Positions 27,385-36,292 of a stretch of 64,000 nucleotides of DNA are shown here, piece after piece. The translations under genes were made by a program, and so were the position numbers. The notes beneath the pieces are model-generated. The model was given only the letters and a program-made list of their open reading frames with translations. It did no database searches and was not told the origin of the DNA. The DNA comes from Glaciimonas sp. Lineage in GTDB: Bacteria; Pseudomonadota; Gammaproteobacteria; Burkholderiales; Burkholderiaceae_D. The first letter of the stretch is position 1, and every line of letters starts with the position of its first letter. The stretch is taken from contig JABBOY010000042.1 of NCBI GenBank assembly GCA_012927585.1, forward strand, positions 124,001 to 188,000, written 5' to 3'.

Positions 27385-28572
27385 CTAGAAAAATGTAATT
27401 TCGGTATCATTTTTTTGCACTGCCTTGCTGCCACTGTGAATCGTATGCTGGTCGGCCATTACGTAGGTTCCTTTCAGCTCGGCCAGCAAAATTTGCGGTT
27501 CAAGCAGCTGCAGTGCGCCGGTCTGCACATACTGCTGCCGGTGTTGCTTCAAAAATTCGGGAAGCCGCTCGATATTGCTTTTGACGTGGTTCATGATCTG
27601 GCTGACCCGATCCTGAAACTGCAGCTGTACCAGCGCTTCACCGACCTCTGACTTGATGCCGATGCTTTCATTCTTGAGCAGCGTGCTGGAGTGCAGCAAC
27701 GCATCGGTGATGTTTCTGAAGTCCGCCAGTACCGTTTCGATGGTGGCTTCTGCCGTATGCGTCGCGCCGTCTTCCTGTTTGACGGATTCGCGCACAGCAC
27801 TGCAGGTGGCGATGATTGCCGCGCTGATGACGCTGACTTTTTCGGCGATGCGCATACCGGTTTCGCCGGATTGGGTGGACAGCATCCGAAACTCCTTAGC
27901 CACCACTGCAAAGCCGCGTCCCATTTCGCCGGCCCGCGCCGCTTCGATTGCGGCATTGAGCGCCAGCAGGTTGGTCTGCGCCGCGATTTTGGCGACATCG
28001 GCAGCCATTTCCTGCAGTTCCTCGATGAAGCGATCCAACCCTTGCACTTTTTCGAGCATGCTCGCCATATTGGTCATCGCTGTTTTTTGCGAAGCGACCA
28101 CTGCACTGAGCCTTTGCTCGCTCTTGGCAAACACGGCGACTAGCCCATTGCCGCTGCCTTCAATGGTTTCGGTGGCCAGGCCGGAGGCATGGACTGCCTC
28201 GTCAAGCTTGTCCACAATCCCGGAAAAACGCTCTGATAACGCTGCTATGGCACTTTCCATCTGTTCACGTGACGATTCAATGTGTCCGCTCCAGACCGGG
28301 ACTACTTTTTCGCCGAACTGCTGCTGGCCGGCGAGATAGGCGTCGAGCGATTGCAGCAGGGCGGTCTGTCTTGCCGCCATCTGCAGGCCGATTCCTATCC
28401 CGGCCATGCTTACGACGCCAGCCAGGATAGCAGCGCTCCAGTTCCAGCCGCCGGCGACCAAGATGGCAATCGCCCCGGCTAGCCCCAGGGCTACCGGATA
28501 CAACAGGTGTGCATTGGGCTGATTATTGTTGTTCACCGCAGGTTCTCCAGAATGCAAGGGGTGGCTGTTCAT
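27385..28572 (-). CDS. Membrane-anchored MCP-like protein without periplasmic domain
   Basis: A 395-residue protein at the head of the che operon. Two adjacent hydrophobic segments (residues about 25-65: [41 protein letters not shown]) form a hairpin with almost no periplasmic loop and no HAMP. The signalling hairpin tip is clear: [36 protein letters not shown]. After it comes an atypical tail ([24 protein letters not shown]) ending DTEITFF. It may sense a cytoplasmic or membrane signal. The signalling domain is shorter than in the other MCPs of the window. Confidence 0.87.
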   Translation of the reverse strand: MNSHPLHSGEPAVNNNNQPNAHLLYPVALGLAGAIAILVAGGWNWSAAILAGVVSMAGIGIGLQMAARQTALLQSLDAYLAGQQQFGEKVVPVWSGHIESSREQMESAIAALSERFSGIVDKLDEAVHASGLATETIEGSGNGLVAVFAKSEQRLSAVVASQKTAMTNMASMLEKVQGLDRFIEELQEMAADVAKIAAQTNLLALNAAIEAARAGEMGRGFAVVAKEFRMLSTQSGETGMRIAEKVSVISAAIIATCSAVRESVKQEDGATHTAEATIETVLADFRNITDALLHSSTLLKNESIGIKSEVGEALVQLQFQDRVSQIMNHVKSNIERLPEFLKQHRQQYVQTGALQLLEPQILLAELKGTYVMADQHTIHSGSKAVQKNDTEITFF

Positions 28573-28759
28573 TACGGTTCATTCGTGTAGATATGAAGCT
28601 AGATTAAATGCCACCGGCAGTTCGCAGCCGAGGCTAGTTTTGGCTTTCCTGCGCAATCAATGGTTTGGCTTTCTGAAAACAACAGGAATAAGTCTGTATA
28701 GGTATAGAGATTCCTTTAGCATTGCTGTAAACAATATGCTGTAATGCAATAATTTTGAA

Positions 28760-28784
28760 TTGTATACAGTGATTTGCTATACAA
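28760..28784. promoter_or_regulatory. Inverted repeat TTGTATA-N11-TATACAA
   Basis: TTGTATA (28760-28766) and TATACAA (28778-28784); the left arm also forms the small palindrome TGTATACA. It sits in the 470-bp divergent region between the che operon and the olsB-like gene. It could be a GntR-type operator. The rest of 28573-28958 shows no gene or recognisable sigma-28 promoter. Confidence 0.35.
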
Positions 28785-28958
28785 GAAGATATTTTTTTGG
28801 CTACTGACGCGGGCGATGCGTTTGGGGTAGCAGTAAGCTGGCTGCGGATATAAAAAACGCCGAATCCATTGCGATTCCTTTATCTGGAGCTGTCGCTCGC
28901 TGGCTCGGAGTCGCCATTTCTGCGCAGGTGGTCGCTCGGATTTATGACGGGCGTATTG

Positions 28959-29003
28959 GTGTCACACAATCGACATGAAGCGGTCATATTGTGGAAATAT
29001 TCT
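28959..29003 (+). promoter_or_regulatory. Candidate triple Pho box and -10 element for olsB-like gene
   Basis: Three 7-mers in 11-bp register: GTGTCAC-ACAA-TCGACAT-GAAG-CGGTCAT (28959-28987), then 10 bp and TATTCT (28998-29003). The spacing is identical to the sites at pstS, ppk, ppx and the phosphoesterase. The middle unit is poor. Confidence 0.5.
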
Positions 29004-29042
29004 GCAGTTACGCTCTGCCTATCTTCCATATAAAGGGCGAAC

Positions 29043-29810
29043 ATGCGATTACTGACAATTCCTGCCGATGCGAGTCCGCATTTTTCCAAACTGACATTGA
29101 GCCTTGCCACCACTCCGGCAGAGGTGCGGGAAGTACAGCGTTTACGTTACAAGATATTTATCAAGGCTATGGGGCTGACAACTCTAATCAATCCTGAAGG
29201 CCTGGATCAAGATGAGTTCGATGCGTTCTGCGATCACCTGATTGTGCGCGACGGCAAAACTCTCAAGGTGGTCGGTACTTACCGTGTGCTGAGTGCCGAT
29301 GCGGCGCGTCGAGTAGGGCGTTTCTATTCCGAGCAAGAGTTTGACCTTAGCCGGCTGGCGCATTTGCGCGGTCGCATTGCCGAAGCCGGGCGCGCTTGCA
29401 TCCATCCCGATTACCGCAGCGGCGGCGTCATCATGCTGCTGTGGGCGGGGCTGGCGGCATACATGCGTCGCGAACGTTGCGATTACCTGATCGGCTGCGC
29501 CAGCGTCAGCTTGGCCGATGGCGGTCATAACGCCGTCGCGCTGTATCACGCGCTCACCGAGCGCAATGTGGCGCCGCCCGAATACCGGGTAACGCCGTAC
29601 CTGCCGTTTCCGACCGAAGAGCGCGAGGCTGATCACAAACCGGTTATTCCGCCACTATTGAAGGGTTACCTGCGCAGCGGTGCCTGGGTCTGCGGCGAAC
29701 CGGCTTGGGATCCCGATTTTCACTGTGCAGATTTGTTCCTGCTGTTGCCGTTGGATCGGCTTGATGGTCGTTATGCGCGCCATTATTTGAAGGAGACGGA
29801 GGCATTGTGA
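29043..29810 (+). CDS. olsB: OlsB-like GNAT N-acyltransferase (ornithine lipid type)
   Basis: A 255-residue protein of the Acetyltransf_5/'hemolysin-like' GNAT group. OlsB transfers a 3-hydroxyacyl group from ACP to ornithine, giving lyso-ornithine lipid. Marks: EVREVQRLRYKIFIKAMG, DQDEFDAFCDHLIVRDG, VVGTYRVLSADAARRVGRFYSEQEFDL, EAGRACIHPDYRSGGVIMLLW, and a C-terminal PPLLKGYLRSGAWVCGEPAWDPDFHCADLFLLLPLDRL, all typical of OlsB. The partner OlsA is not in the window. The upstream Pho-box-like repeats fit the known link of ornithine lipids to phosphate limitation. Other acyl-acceptor specificities are possible. Confidence 0.8.
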   Translation: MRLLTIPADASPHFSKLTLSLATTPAEVREVQRLRYKIFIKAMGLTTLINPEGLDQDEFDAFCDHLIVRDGKTLKVVGTYRVLSADAARRVGRFYSEQEFDLSRLAHLRGRIAEAGRACIHPDYRSGGVIMLLWAGLAAYMRRERCDYLIGCASVSLADGGHNAVALYHALTERNVAPPEYRVTPYLPFPTEEREADHKPVIPPLLKGYLRSGAWVCGEPAWDPDFHCADLFLLLPLDRLDGRYARHYLKETEAL

Positions 29811-29883
29811 CGTCTTTTTTCTTGCCAGGCGGCAGGACGTAGGGGGGATTTTGAACCCGTATTTACGATACCAACACGTTCAT

Positions 29884-29932
29884 GGCTGTTAATGCCCAAC
29901 GCCTCGAAAAGGTCAAATTGGCGTTTTCGCTG
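29884..29932 (+). repeat. 49-bp terminal-inverted-repeat-like sequence, left copy
   Basis: These 49 bases recur perfectly in inverted orientation at 35645-35693. TTCAT stands directly outside both copies (29879-29883 and 35694-35698), like a 5-bp target duplication. It begins GGCTGTTAATGCCC. A degenerate inverted third copy is at 30086-30127. Confidence 0.8.
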
Positions 29933-30127
29933 GCATCAAAGTGCAAAAAGTTTACTTTATGCACCCTGATGTCAGTTAGCGACGAAGTTTGGTTCAAGAA
30001 CAGAGATCAATGCATCAACTGTTGCCAGAATCAAAGTGTGAAAACGATGAAAATTCAACGAGTTTTTGCACTAAAAATCGTATTGCCGCCTGATTTGACC
30101 TTTTCGAGGGATTGGAAATTAATAGCC
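29884..30127. mobile_element. Possible 244-bp MITE-like element
   Basis: The left end is the 49-bp repeat; the right end (about 30086-30127) is its degenerate inverted copy, sharing ATTTGACCTTTTCGAGG and ending AATAGCC. Inside, AGTGCAAAAA (29940-29949) and TTTTTGCACT (30063-30072) form a second inverted pair. Flanking pentamers TTCAT and TTATT are only partly alike. A 140-codon frame across it (29882-30304) has no family and is not called. Confidence 0.45.
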
Positions 30128-30976
30128 TTATTGGCACAACATCCCACATGGTTTTCGGTGATCATGCTATACGGCGCGGAAGAAGGCTGGGACGAGATGA
30201 CACGATGCGATTACGACCTTGTGATCAACATCGAGTATTCGCGACTTCGCTGGCAGATTCTATACGTAATATACCTGGATTTTGGATCGGACAACGCAGG
30301 TTAGAAATTGCACGCGGTGAATTTCCAGGCATTATATTAAACAAAGCGAGCCAATTCGTAATGCCTCTAAGATCGGACGGAATGAAGCGTGTTCATGTGG
30401 TTCTGGAAAAAGTACAAACACTGTCATGGCGTCACCTCTGAACCAAGCGATAATGCCGCGACGGCGACTATTCTTTCCCGACCGATAACGAAGCACTTGC
30501 GGAGATGAGTACGATCAAAAACGGAGGTATCTCCTCAGTAATTGGTGCGCCACCAGTTGATATCGTCCGTCATTAACTGAAGATCACATGCGCCAAGCGA
30601 GATTTGGCCTCAAATACAAATGGTATTTTCATAGAGAATTTAGCCGTGGCGCGGGTTTCCGGGCGATTTTACGCATTTACGCATGAATTCTTACGCCTAG
30701 CCAAGTAGTAGCAATGAGAGCGGTAATCAACTTATTCATGGTAGTACCCTGTTCAATATTGTTTGACATAGACAATTTCTATGTGCCTCCATAACGCGAA
30801 CAACTGCATTTTGGTTGACTCGAGTATGCTTAGATTGTGTATGTTGTTGCAGAAGAGACAGAGCTTTCTAAGTGCTTGCATCACTAGCGATAGCAAGATT
30901 CCAAAGAAAGCTCACTGCTGTACCATATAAATTTATCGATATCCGGCAAGGAATCGAAGGTGGAGAAAATCCATGA
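30128..30976. other. Gene-poor region before the phosphoesterase gene end
   Basis: About 850 bp with no recognisable gene, RNA or mobile element on either strand. Short open frames (for example 30112-30441) have no family match that I recognise. Composition is AT-richer than in neighbouring genes. It may hold decayed DNA of the accessory segment. Confidence 0.5.
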
Positions 30977-33376
30977 CTAGAATTTGAACATGCTCATTAA
31001 ATCCCCAATCGCAGCGCCGTTCACAGGTTTGTATGGATCCGTTGCTAGCACGATGGGATTGGGCAAATTATCTCGGCTGCGCGAAGACAATGGTTTCAGA
31101 CGCCAATTGCGCTCAATAAATTTTAGTAAAGAACCGTGGTCGTGATAGACGTGATCCACGTATCCCTTTTTTGCGTAGGGGGAAACGACTAGCATTGGAA
31201 TCCTTGGTCCACTACCAAAAAAATCTTGATTGTGAATATAGCCTGAATCAAAACTACCTCCGCCTTCATCGGTGATGACGATGACGGCAGTTTTTTTCCA
31301 TAAGGTGGGATTGGCTTGAACTCGGCTGATCAGATCATTAAGAAATAATTCATACTTTACCGTTACCGAATATCCAGGATGTCCGCTGTCGAGATTTTTC
31401 GGCACAACGAAGGAGACGGCGGGCAGCGTGTTATTGGCCACATCATTGTAAAAAGTTGACAGACCTTTTAAGCTGCTACGCAATGTCGCGTTATTGGCGA
31501 AATTTGATGAGGCATTGTGTGGGTCGCCTATCGTATTGTATTGAAATGCACCTAGCGGACCATCTTGTGCAATGTCTGCGGCGTCACGCCCCCCGGTGTA
31601 CCATTTCCAGCTGACTTTTTTCGCAGTCAATGCCTCACCTATGGTGGGCACGGTTTGTGGCGGGTAAATGTAATCGGTCGATGCCAGGACGGGTTTTTTT
31701 AGATTGCCATTCATGTCATATGCTGGTTCATAATTATTGACCAGGTAATATTTTCCAGCCTCGCAATTGCTTTTGCGTCCGTTCTTATTGAGAACATTCA
31801 AAATTGCCGAAACACCTGGTTGAGTTACGTCAGAACAGTTGACGTAGGAACCGCCTGAGTAACCGTCCCGTGTATAGAAATTATTTGTTCCCGTTTGCGG
31901 ATTGGGATTTTCTATCTGATTTGAAGGAGGAGTCTTTACCACACCGTTTTCATTGTAGAAGGGCAGATCGCCCGTGGCAATTGAAAAGAAATTGGCACCG
32001 GTGCCACCCATAATTGATTGATGGTAGTTATCACTTAAGGCGTATCCTTGAGCGAGGCTATTAAAGACAGGCGCATCACCGGCATTGACATTGACAAATC
32101 CCATCAATTCTCCACCTTGACCTGGATTTTGTACGCTGGTCGCGGGATTGGAGTTGTCATTGCCGACACCGGTATTGACGGCGACCCAGGTAAACAAATC
32201 CTGTTTTATATTGTCGCCGCCAGTCTGCTGCCACATTTGAAAGAAGCGATGCATTGGATCACCTGTAGCTGAAGTCGCGGCCGCATAAGGCACATATTTG
32301 GTAATTTGATAGGGCCCATTCGGTAAATTTGCAGGATAGCGTGGATCAGGAATATTGCCGAGCAATTGAAAGGTCTGCGGGTTATATACGCCAGTTAAGA
32401 ATGGTTGTGGCAGGTTTGCATAGGGTGTGCTTCTCGGTTGATCGATGGCGTAGACATTTTGAGGGATGGCTTGCGACTGCGCGGCAAGCGCAAAATTTGC
32501 TCCTGGTGTGCCGTCAGCATTAATAATTCCTTTGGACAGCAAATTGGCAATGGTTTGACCTGTTGGCGCTTTGTATGCCCCATAGACAGAATCAAAAGTG
32601 TGATTCTCCCCGATGACGATAATGACATTCTGAATAGCAGTCGTCGTCTGACCATCGTTCAGAGCCTTCAGGGACGCCATAGACGCGTTGCTAAGGACGC
32701 TAGGGCCATCAAGCTTACCCGTCGAAGGAAGGTTGACTAAAACATTGTCTGTCCCGGTGCCAATGCTCACAGTGCCGGCATGAACATTGACACGAACCAA
32801 TGTCAGGAAATTATCCAAAGCATCAACGTTGGCGTCAGCGACATAGGCGCTCCCGATCAAATCATTGGATGTGGCGACTGGAATATTGAGCATTGTAAAT
32901 GCTGGTTGTAAAGTCGCCTTAATGTCGTTCATTGCTTGAGCAATGACTGTCGAGTCAAGATGCGCTGCGTCTATTTGTGATGCAGTTGGGGCTACCGTTA
33001 ATGTTGCACCTAATAGGCGCTGCGTAATTAGCGCTGTCAACGGGGTGATATTGCTGCGCACATTGCCACTGCCATTGACTACAGATGAAAGTATCGCAGG
33101 CTGACCATCGCTATCAATGAAGGGTGTAGATAAAACAAACGGTACGGCAAGACTGCCCGTACTGAGTGTGTAATTTCCGTTAATGTCGGTTGCCGCTGAT
33201 ATCAGGGTTTTACCATTTTTGTCTGTAGCGGTAATAACCGCTCCGACTAGCGCGCTATCGGTTGCGACCACTCCGCTGGTGGATGACACTGTATCGGTCG
33301 CTGAGTTATGCCCAGCGCTACAGCCAAAGAGTGTACACGTCACTAAGGTAGCTAAGGCAAGTGGGCGAAGGGTCAT
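30977..33376 (-). CDS. Secreted lipoprotein phosphoesterase (AcpA/phospholipase C family) with N-terminal repeat domain
   Basis: A 799-residue exported enzyme. The ATG at 33376 (TTGGAA just upstream) gives a lipoprotein signal MTLRPLALATLVTCTLFGC with lipobox LFGC. Residues about 35-100 look like a carboxypeptidase-regulatory or Ig-like module (GAVITATDKNGKTLISAATDINGNYTL). The catalytic domain begins near 255 with VIVIGENHTFDSVYGAY (metal-binding Asn/His and nucleophile Thr area) and includes MGGTGANFFSIATGD and, late, VIVITDEGGGSFDSGY and RIPMLVVSPYAKKGYVDHVYHDHGSLLKFIERNW, typical of the PF04185 phosphoesterase family. It probably cleaves phosphate esters or phospholipids outside the inner membrane. 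An upstream Pho-box-like site suggests low-phosphate induction. Confidence 0.85.
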   Translation of the reverse strand: MTLRPLALATLVTCTLFGCSAGHNSATDTVSSTSGVVATDSALVGAVITATDKNGKTLISAATDINGNYTLSTGSLAVPFVLSTPFIDSDGQPAILSSVVNGSGNVRSNITPLTALITQRLLGATLTVAPTASQIDAAHLDSTVIAQAMNDIKATLQPAFTMLNIPVATSNDLIGSAYVADANVDALDNFLTLVRVNVHAGTVSIGTGTDNVLVNLPSTGKLDGPSVLSNASMASLKALNDGQTTTAIQNVIIVIGENHTFDSVYGAYKAPTGQTIANLLSKGIINADGTPGANFALAAQSQAIPQNVYAIDQPRSTPYANLPQPFLTGVYNPQTFQLLGNIPDPRYPANLPNGPYQITKYVPYAAATSATGDPMHRFFQMWQQTGGDNIKQDLFTWVAVNTGVGNDNSNPATSVQNPGQGGELMGFVNVNAGDAPVFNSLAQGYALSDNYHQSIMGGTGANFFSIATGDLPFYNENGVVKTPPSNQIENPNPQTGTNNFYTRDGYSGGSYVNCSDVTQPGVSAILNVLNKNGRKSNCEAGKYYLVNNYEPAYDMNGNLKKPVLASTDYIYPPQTVPTIGEALTAKKVSWKWYTGGRDAADIAQDGPLGAFQYNTIGDPHNASSNFANNATLRSSLKGLSTFYNDVANNTLPAVSFVVPKNLDSGHPGYSVTVKYELFLNDLISRVQANPTLWKKTAVIVITDEGGGSFDSGYIHNQDFFGSGPRIPMLVVSPYAKKGYVDHVYHDHGSLLKFIERNWRLKPLSSRSRDNLPNPIVLATDPYKPVNGAAIGDLMSMFKF

Positions 33377-33408
33377 AAAATTCCAATTCAAAGTTTAGAT
33401 CAAATGTC

Positions 33409-33442
33409 ATTTTATGAACTTGGTATTACATCCTGATGACGG
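33409..33442 (-). promoter_or_regulatory. Candidate Pho box and -10 element for the phosphoesterase gene
   Basis: On the minus strand CCGTCAT-CAGG-ATGTAAT (33442-33425), then 10 bp, then TAAAAT (33414-33409). It lies 33-66 bp upstream of the start codon. The architecture is the same as at pstS. Confidence 0.55.
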
Positions 33443-33548
33443 CTATTTAGTGTCTGAACGGAAACCCCTGTTTTTCGGCAGATCGTCCGCAATTTCTTCT
33501 AGCAAAGTCAGGAAATTTCTCAATTTCATTTTCAAATCGGCGGATTTT

Positions 33549-33692
33549 TCAATTGATCGAAGCACACGTGCACATTTCGTTGAATGCATACTCTTGCGCG
33601 ATCTGGTTGACAGTCTTCAACCCTTTAATCGCCGCTACCGCTACCTTGGCTTTTTGCGCACCAGTAAAAATCTTGCGCTTACTTTCACTCAT
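33549..33692 (-). pseudogene. IS3-family transposase OrfA remnant
   Basis: On the minus strand an ATG at 33692 opens 47 codons beginning MSESKRKIFTGAQKAKVAVA and continuing AIKGLKTVNQIAQEYAFNE. This is the N-terminal helix-turn-helix region of IS3-family OrfA proteins, in which the motif EYGVHP would follow. The match stops after QEYA, and the frame ends at 33549 in unrelated sequence. OrfB is absent. A 14-bp palindrome TTGTGGATCCACAA (33743-33756) upstream may be near the former left end. The downstream phosphoesterase start lies only about 170 bp away. Confidence 0.8.
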
Positions 33693-33796
33693 TCCTGCCT
33701 CTACTTTTTTCGACAGGCGTTAGCTTAAATTGTTGTCTGGATTTGTGGATCCACAATAGCTGTAATCCCCGGCCTGCGCCGCTCTGATTAATCTAA

Positions 33797-35512
33797 TCAA
33801 AATTCTTCCCAATCGTTGGTAGTAACAGACGTATCTCTGTGTTTTATCGACTGCGTATTATGTGCAAGACGTCTGGCAGGGTCGGCGGATTTCTTTGCAA
33901 GCGCCTTGTTTGTACTTGGCGTTAGCGTCCGTGATATCTTCGTTGGCGTCATAATTGCAGTTACCACTGCGGGTGTCTTGAATACACTTACCACCTGAAC
34001 AAGGTTGCTAGCTTGATCATCCAATGATCCTGCTGCGGCAGCGGCTTCTTCCACCAGCGCTGCATTTTGCTGTGTGACTTCGTCCATTTGCGTAATTGCT
34101 TGATTGATTTGTTCGATGCCAGAGGTTTGCTCCTGACTGGCCGCAGTGATCTCCCCCATGATGTCAGTCACGCTCTTGATGCTATTGACGATGTCTTGCA
34201 TTGTCGAACCGGCTTGACCAACCAATTTTGTGCCGATATCGACCTTTGCAACGGAGTCGTTTATTAGTGCCTTGATTTCTTTTGCCGCAGCTGCCGAGCG
34301 TTGCGCCAGGTTGCGTACTTCAGTGGCAACGACCGCGAAACCGCGTCCCTGTTCACCAGCACGCGCGGCCTCCACCGCAGCATTCAACGCCAGGATATTG
34401 GTCTGAAACGCAATTCCATCGATGGCGCCGATGATGTCGACAATTTTCTTAGATGATGCGTTAATAGAACTCATCGTATCGACCACTTGCGACACGACTA
34501 CGCCACCTTTCGTCGCAATTTCTGAGGAAAAAAGCGCCAGTTGGTTAGCCTGGCGTGCATTGTCGGCATTTTGCTTGACTGTACTCGTGAGCTCCTCCAT
34601 CGAAGAGGCGGTTTCTTCGAGCGAGCTGGCCTGTTGTTCTGTGCGCGATGACAAATCGAGGGTGCCTGCCGCAATCTGGCTCGACGCGGTGGCGATGGTG
34701 TCAGTGCCGGTGCGTACTTGACCAACAACTTTCAATAGGCTGTCATTCATATTCTTCAACGCCTGCAATAATTGTCCGATTTCATCCGTCGATGTAATTT
34801 CGATCTGGTTGGTCAAGTCGCCAGCGGCGACGGTATCCGCCACTTTTATCGCTTCACTTAATGGACGGGTGATTGAACGGGTGATGCCATACGCAAAGGC
34901 TATGCCGATCAGTACCGCAGCTATTCCTAGGCTGACATTCAGATTCCAGGAGAAATTGATACTTTGCTTAATGTCGGCGCTGCTGGTTTCAATGATCTTT
35001 TTCTGCAAGGCCATTAATTCAGTGATACTGCCTTGCAGCATATCCAGCGCCGGGAGCGTTTCAGCGATCCTCATGCTGGAGGCAGCATCCCGTTTATCCT
35101 CGGCCAGAAGTTGAATTACTTTTGCAAAAGAGCCTATATATTTGACTCTTTTTTCCTTTAATTTTGCTAGCAATTCTTTGCCTTCTGGCAGATAGATCAA
35201 CTTATCGAGAGTCTCAATTTTTTCAACAACGGTCTTTGTGTTGACCTCGATCCGTTCGCGTATCTTGTCTGCGTATATCTTATCTGGCGCAATGAACAGT
35301 TCCAGAATTAGACCCGCGTTGGCTTGTGTCGTTACATTGACAGTGCCCAATACCTCCATCTTGACCAAATCCTTCTCGATAATTTTGCTGCTGCTTTCGC
35401 CAATGCCAGTCAGATGTATCAACCCAACCACAATCAATGACACCATCAGCATCAATACCAGACCGAAACCTGTACCAAGACGCCTACCAATTTTCATATT
35501 TGTAAAATTCAT
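33797..35512 (-). CDS. Methyl-accepting chemotaxis protein with C-terminal NDWEEF tether
   Basis: A 571-residue chemoreceptor: TM1 about residues 12-33, a periplasmic four-helix-bundle-like domain ([37 protein letters not shown]), TM2 about 193-213 ([16 protein letters not shown]), HAMP ([15 protein letters not shown]) and a Tsr-type signalling domain with [43 protein letters not shown]. It ends TTNDWEEF, an xWxxF pentapeptide that recruits CheR/CheB in Tar/Tsr receptors. Unlike the operon receptors it lies alone, inside the segment bounded by the 49-bp inverted repeats. The ligand is unknown. Confidence 0.92.
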   Translation of the reverse strand: MNFTNMKIGRRLGTGFGLVLMLMVSLIVVGLIHLTGIGESSSKIIEKDLVKMEVLGTVNVTTQANAGLILELFIAPDKIYADKIRERIEVNTKTVVEKIETLDKLIYLPEGKELLAKLKEKRVKYIGSFAKVIQLLAEDKRDAASSMRIAETLPALDMLQGSITELMALQKKIIETSSADIKQSINFSWNLNVSLGIAAVLIGIAFAYGITRSITRPLSEAIKVADTVAAGDLTNQIEITSTDEIGQLLQALKNMNDSLLKVVGQVRTGTDTIATASSQIAAGTLDLSSRTEQQASSLEETASSMEELTSTVKQNADNARQANQLALFSSEIATKGGVVVSQVVDTMSSINASSKKIVDIIGAIDGIAFQTNILALNAAVEAARAGEQGRGFAVVATEVRNLAQRSAAAAKEIKALINDSVAKVDIGTKLVGQAGSTMQDIVNSIKSVTDIMGEITAASQEQTSGIEQINQAITQMDEVTQQNAALVEEAAAAAGSLDDQASNLVQVVSVFKTPAVVTAIMTPTKISRTLTPSTNKALAKKSADPARRLAHNTQSIKHRDTSVTTNDWEEF

Positions 35513-35644
35513 TTGTAATCTCCTGTTTAGATCGGTGGCGGCAAGTTACGGTGGGGCGTTGCTGCTCTATTTTCTGGTCTGGACGACAGCCACGCTTCGC
35601 CCTCGTCTAGCGCGTCGTCGTAGGCATTCGATAGCGCTTCTTGT

Positions 35645-35693
35645 CAGCGAAAACGCCAATTTGACCTTTTCGAGGCGTTGGGCATTAACAGCC
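35645..35693 (-). repeat. 49-bp terminal-inverted-repeat-like sequence, right copy
   Basis: Exact reverse complement of 29884-29932, followed by TTCAT (35694-35698). The surrounding 35513-35831 gap holds no gene that I can support; it contains this repeat and one palindromic repeat (35736-35795). Confidence 0.8.
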
Positions 35694-35735
35694 TTCATGG
35701 TGCGCTTAAAGATTGCATTGGTATTAATAAAATAT

Positions 35736-35795
35736 GGAGTATGTTAATTAATTATGCTATTGCCGCATATATTAATTAGAATTATTAAAATACAC
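35736..35795 (+). repeat. Palindromic intergenic repeat, copy 3
   Basis: Sixty bases starting GGAGTATGTTAATTAA, with TTGCCGCATATA at the centre and ending AAAATACAC. It lies just 3' of sixA and is more AT-rich than the other copies. Confidence 0.5.
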
Positions 35796-35831
35796 ATGCA
35801 TGTATATCAATATTTTAGGAAAAATTCCTGA

Positions 35832-36290
35832 TTATTTCAGCACCAGCTCCGGTGCCATCACGGCGCGTACATAAGTTTGGGCGAGGTCAGACCGGATTCT
35901 TTGTGCAATCCACCAGACGCTGCCTTTGCGGATCGGCCAGTCTTGTTCTGTGCCGGCGACGAGCAGTGCTGCCAATTGGCCCAGGTTGGGTTGATGGCCG
36001 ATGATCAAGACCGGTTCGCGGCCTTGCGGCCAGTTGGCTGCAGTCAAAATTTTTTCGGCAGTGGTGCCAGGCGCGAGTTCGGCACTGAGTTTGAATGGGC
36101 GTCCCAGCGCTTCGGCAGTCTGCCGGGTGCGAACGGTCGGGCTGACCAGGATTTTGCAGCCGCTGGGCAGGGTACTGTCGAGCCACTCGGCCATTTTCGC
36201 TGCCTGTTTGCGACCTTTTCCGCTCAGAGCGCGATCCGCATCGGGTTCGCCCGGTTCAGCTTCTGCATGGCGCCACAGGATCAGTTCCAT
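35832..36290 (-). CDS. sixA: Phosphohistidine phosphatase SixA
   Basis: A 152-residue histidine phosphatase (RHG family). The ATG at 36290 is chosen because it follows the ppk stop by two bases; a TTG at 36296 is less likely. The phospho-accepting His is in ELILWRHAEAE; other marks are SPTVRTRQTAEAL and the second catalytic His in LIIGHQPNLGQLAALL. SixA removes phosphate from phosphohistidine proteins such as HPt domains or the nitrogen PTS protein NPr. Tight coupling to ppk is common in betaproteobacteria, and its reason is not known. Confidence 0.9.
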   Translation of the reverse strand: MELILWRHAEAEPGEPDADRALSGKGRKQAAKMAEWLDSTLPSGCKILVSPTVRTRQTAEALGRPFKLSAELAPGTTAEKILTAANWPQGREPVLIIGHQPNLGQLAALLVAGTEQDWPIRKGSVWWIAQRIRSDLAQTYVRAVMAPELVLK

Positions 36291-36292
36291 TA

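Noticed and set aside
29882-30304. 140-codon frame on the plus strand
   Set aside because: Its first 17 codons are the 49-bp repeat and it crosses the MITE-like element. No family, no clear ribosome site.
30112-30441. 109-codon plus-strand frame after the MITE-like element
   Set aside because: No recognisable domain or ribosome site; starts inside the degenerate repeat end.
30442-30976. Possible small RNA or riboswitch in the gene-poor stretch
   Set aside because: Only weak short hairpins were seen (for example GGAG/CTCC near 30522), with no match to a known RNA family.
33414-33728. 104-codon plus-strand frame
   Set aside because: It is antisense to the IS3 OrfA remnant and the phosphoesterase Pho-box region.
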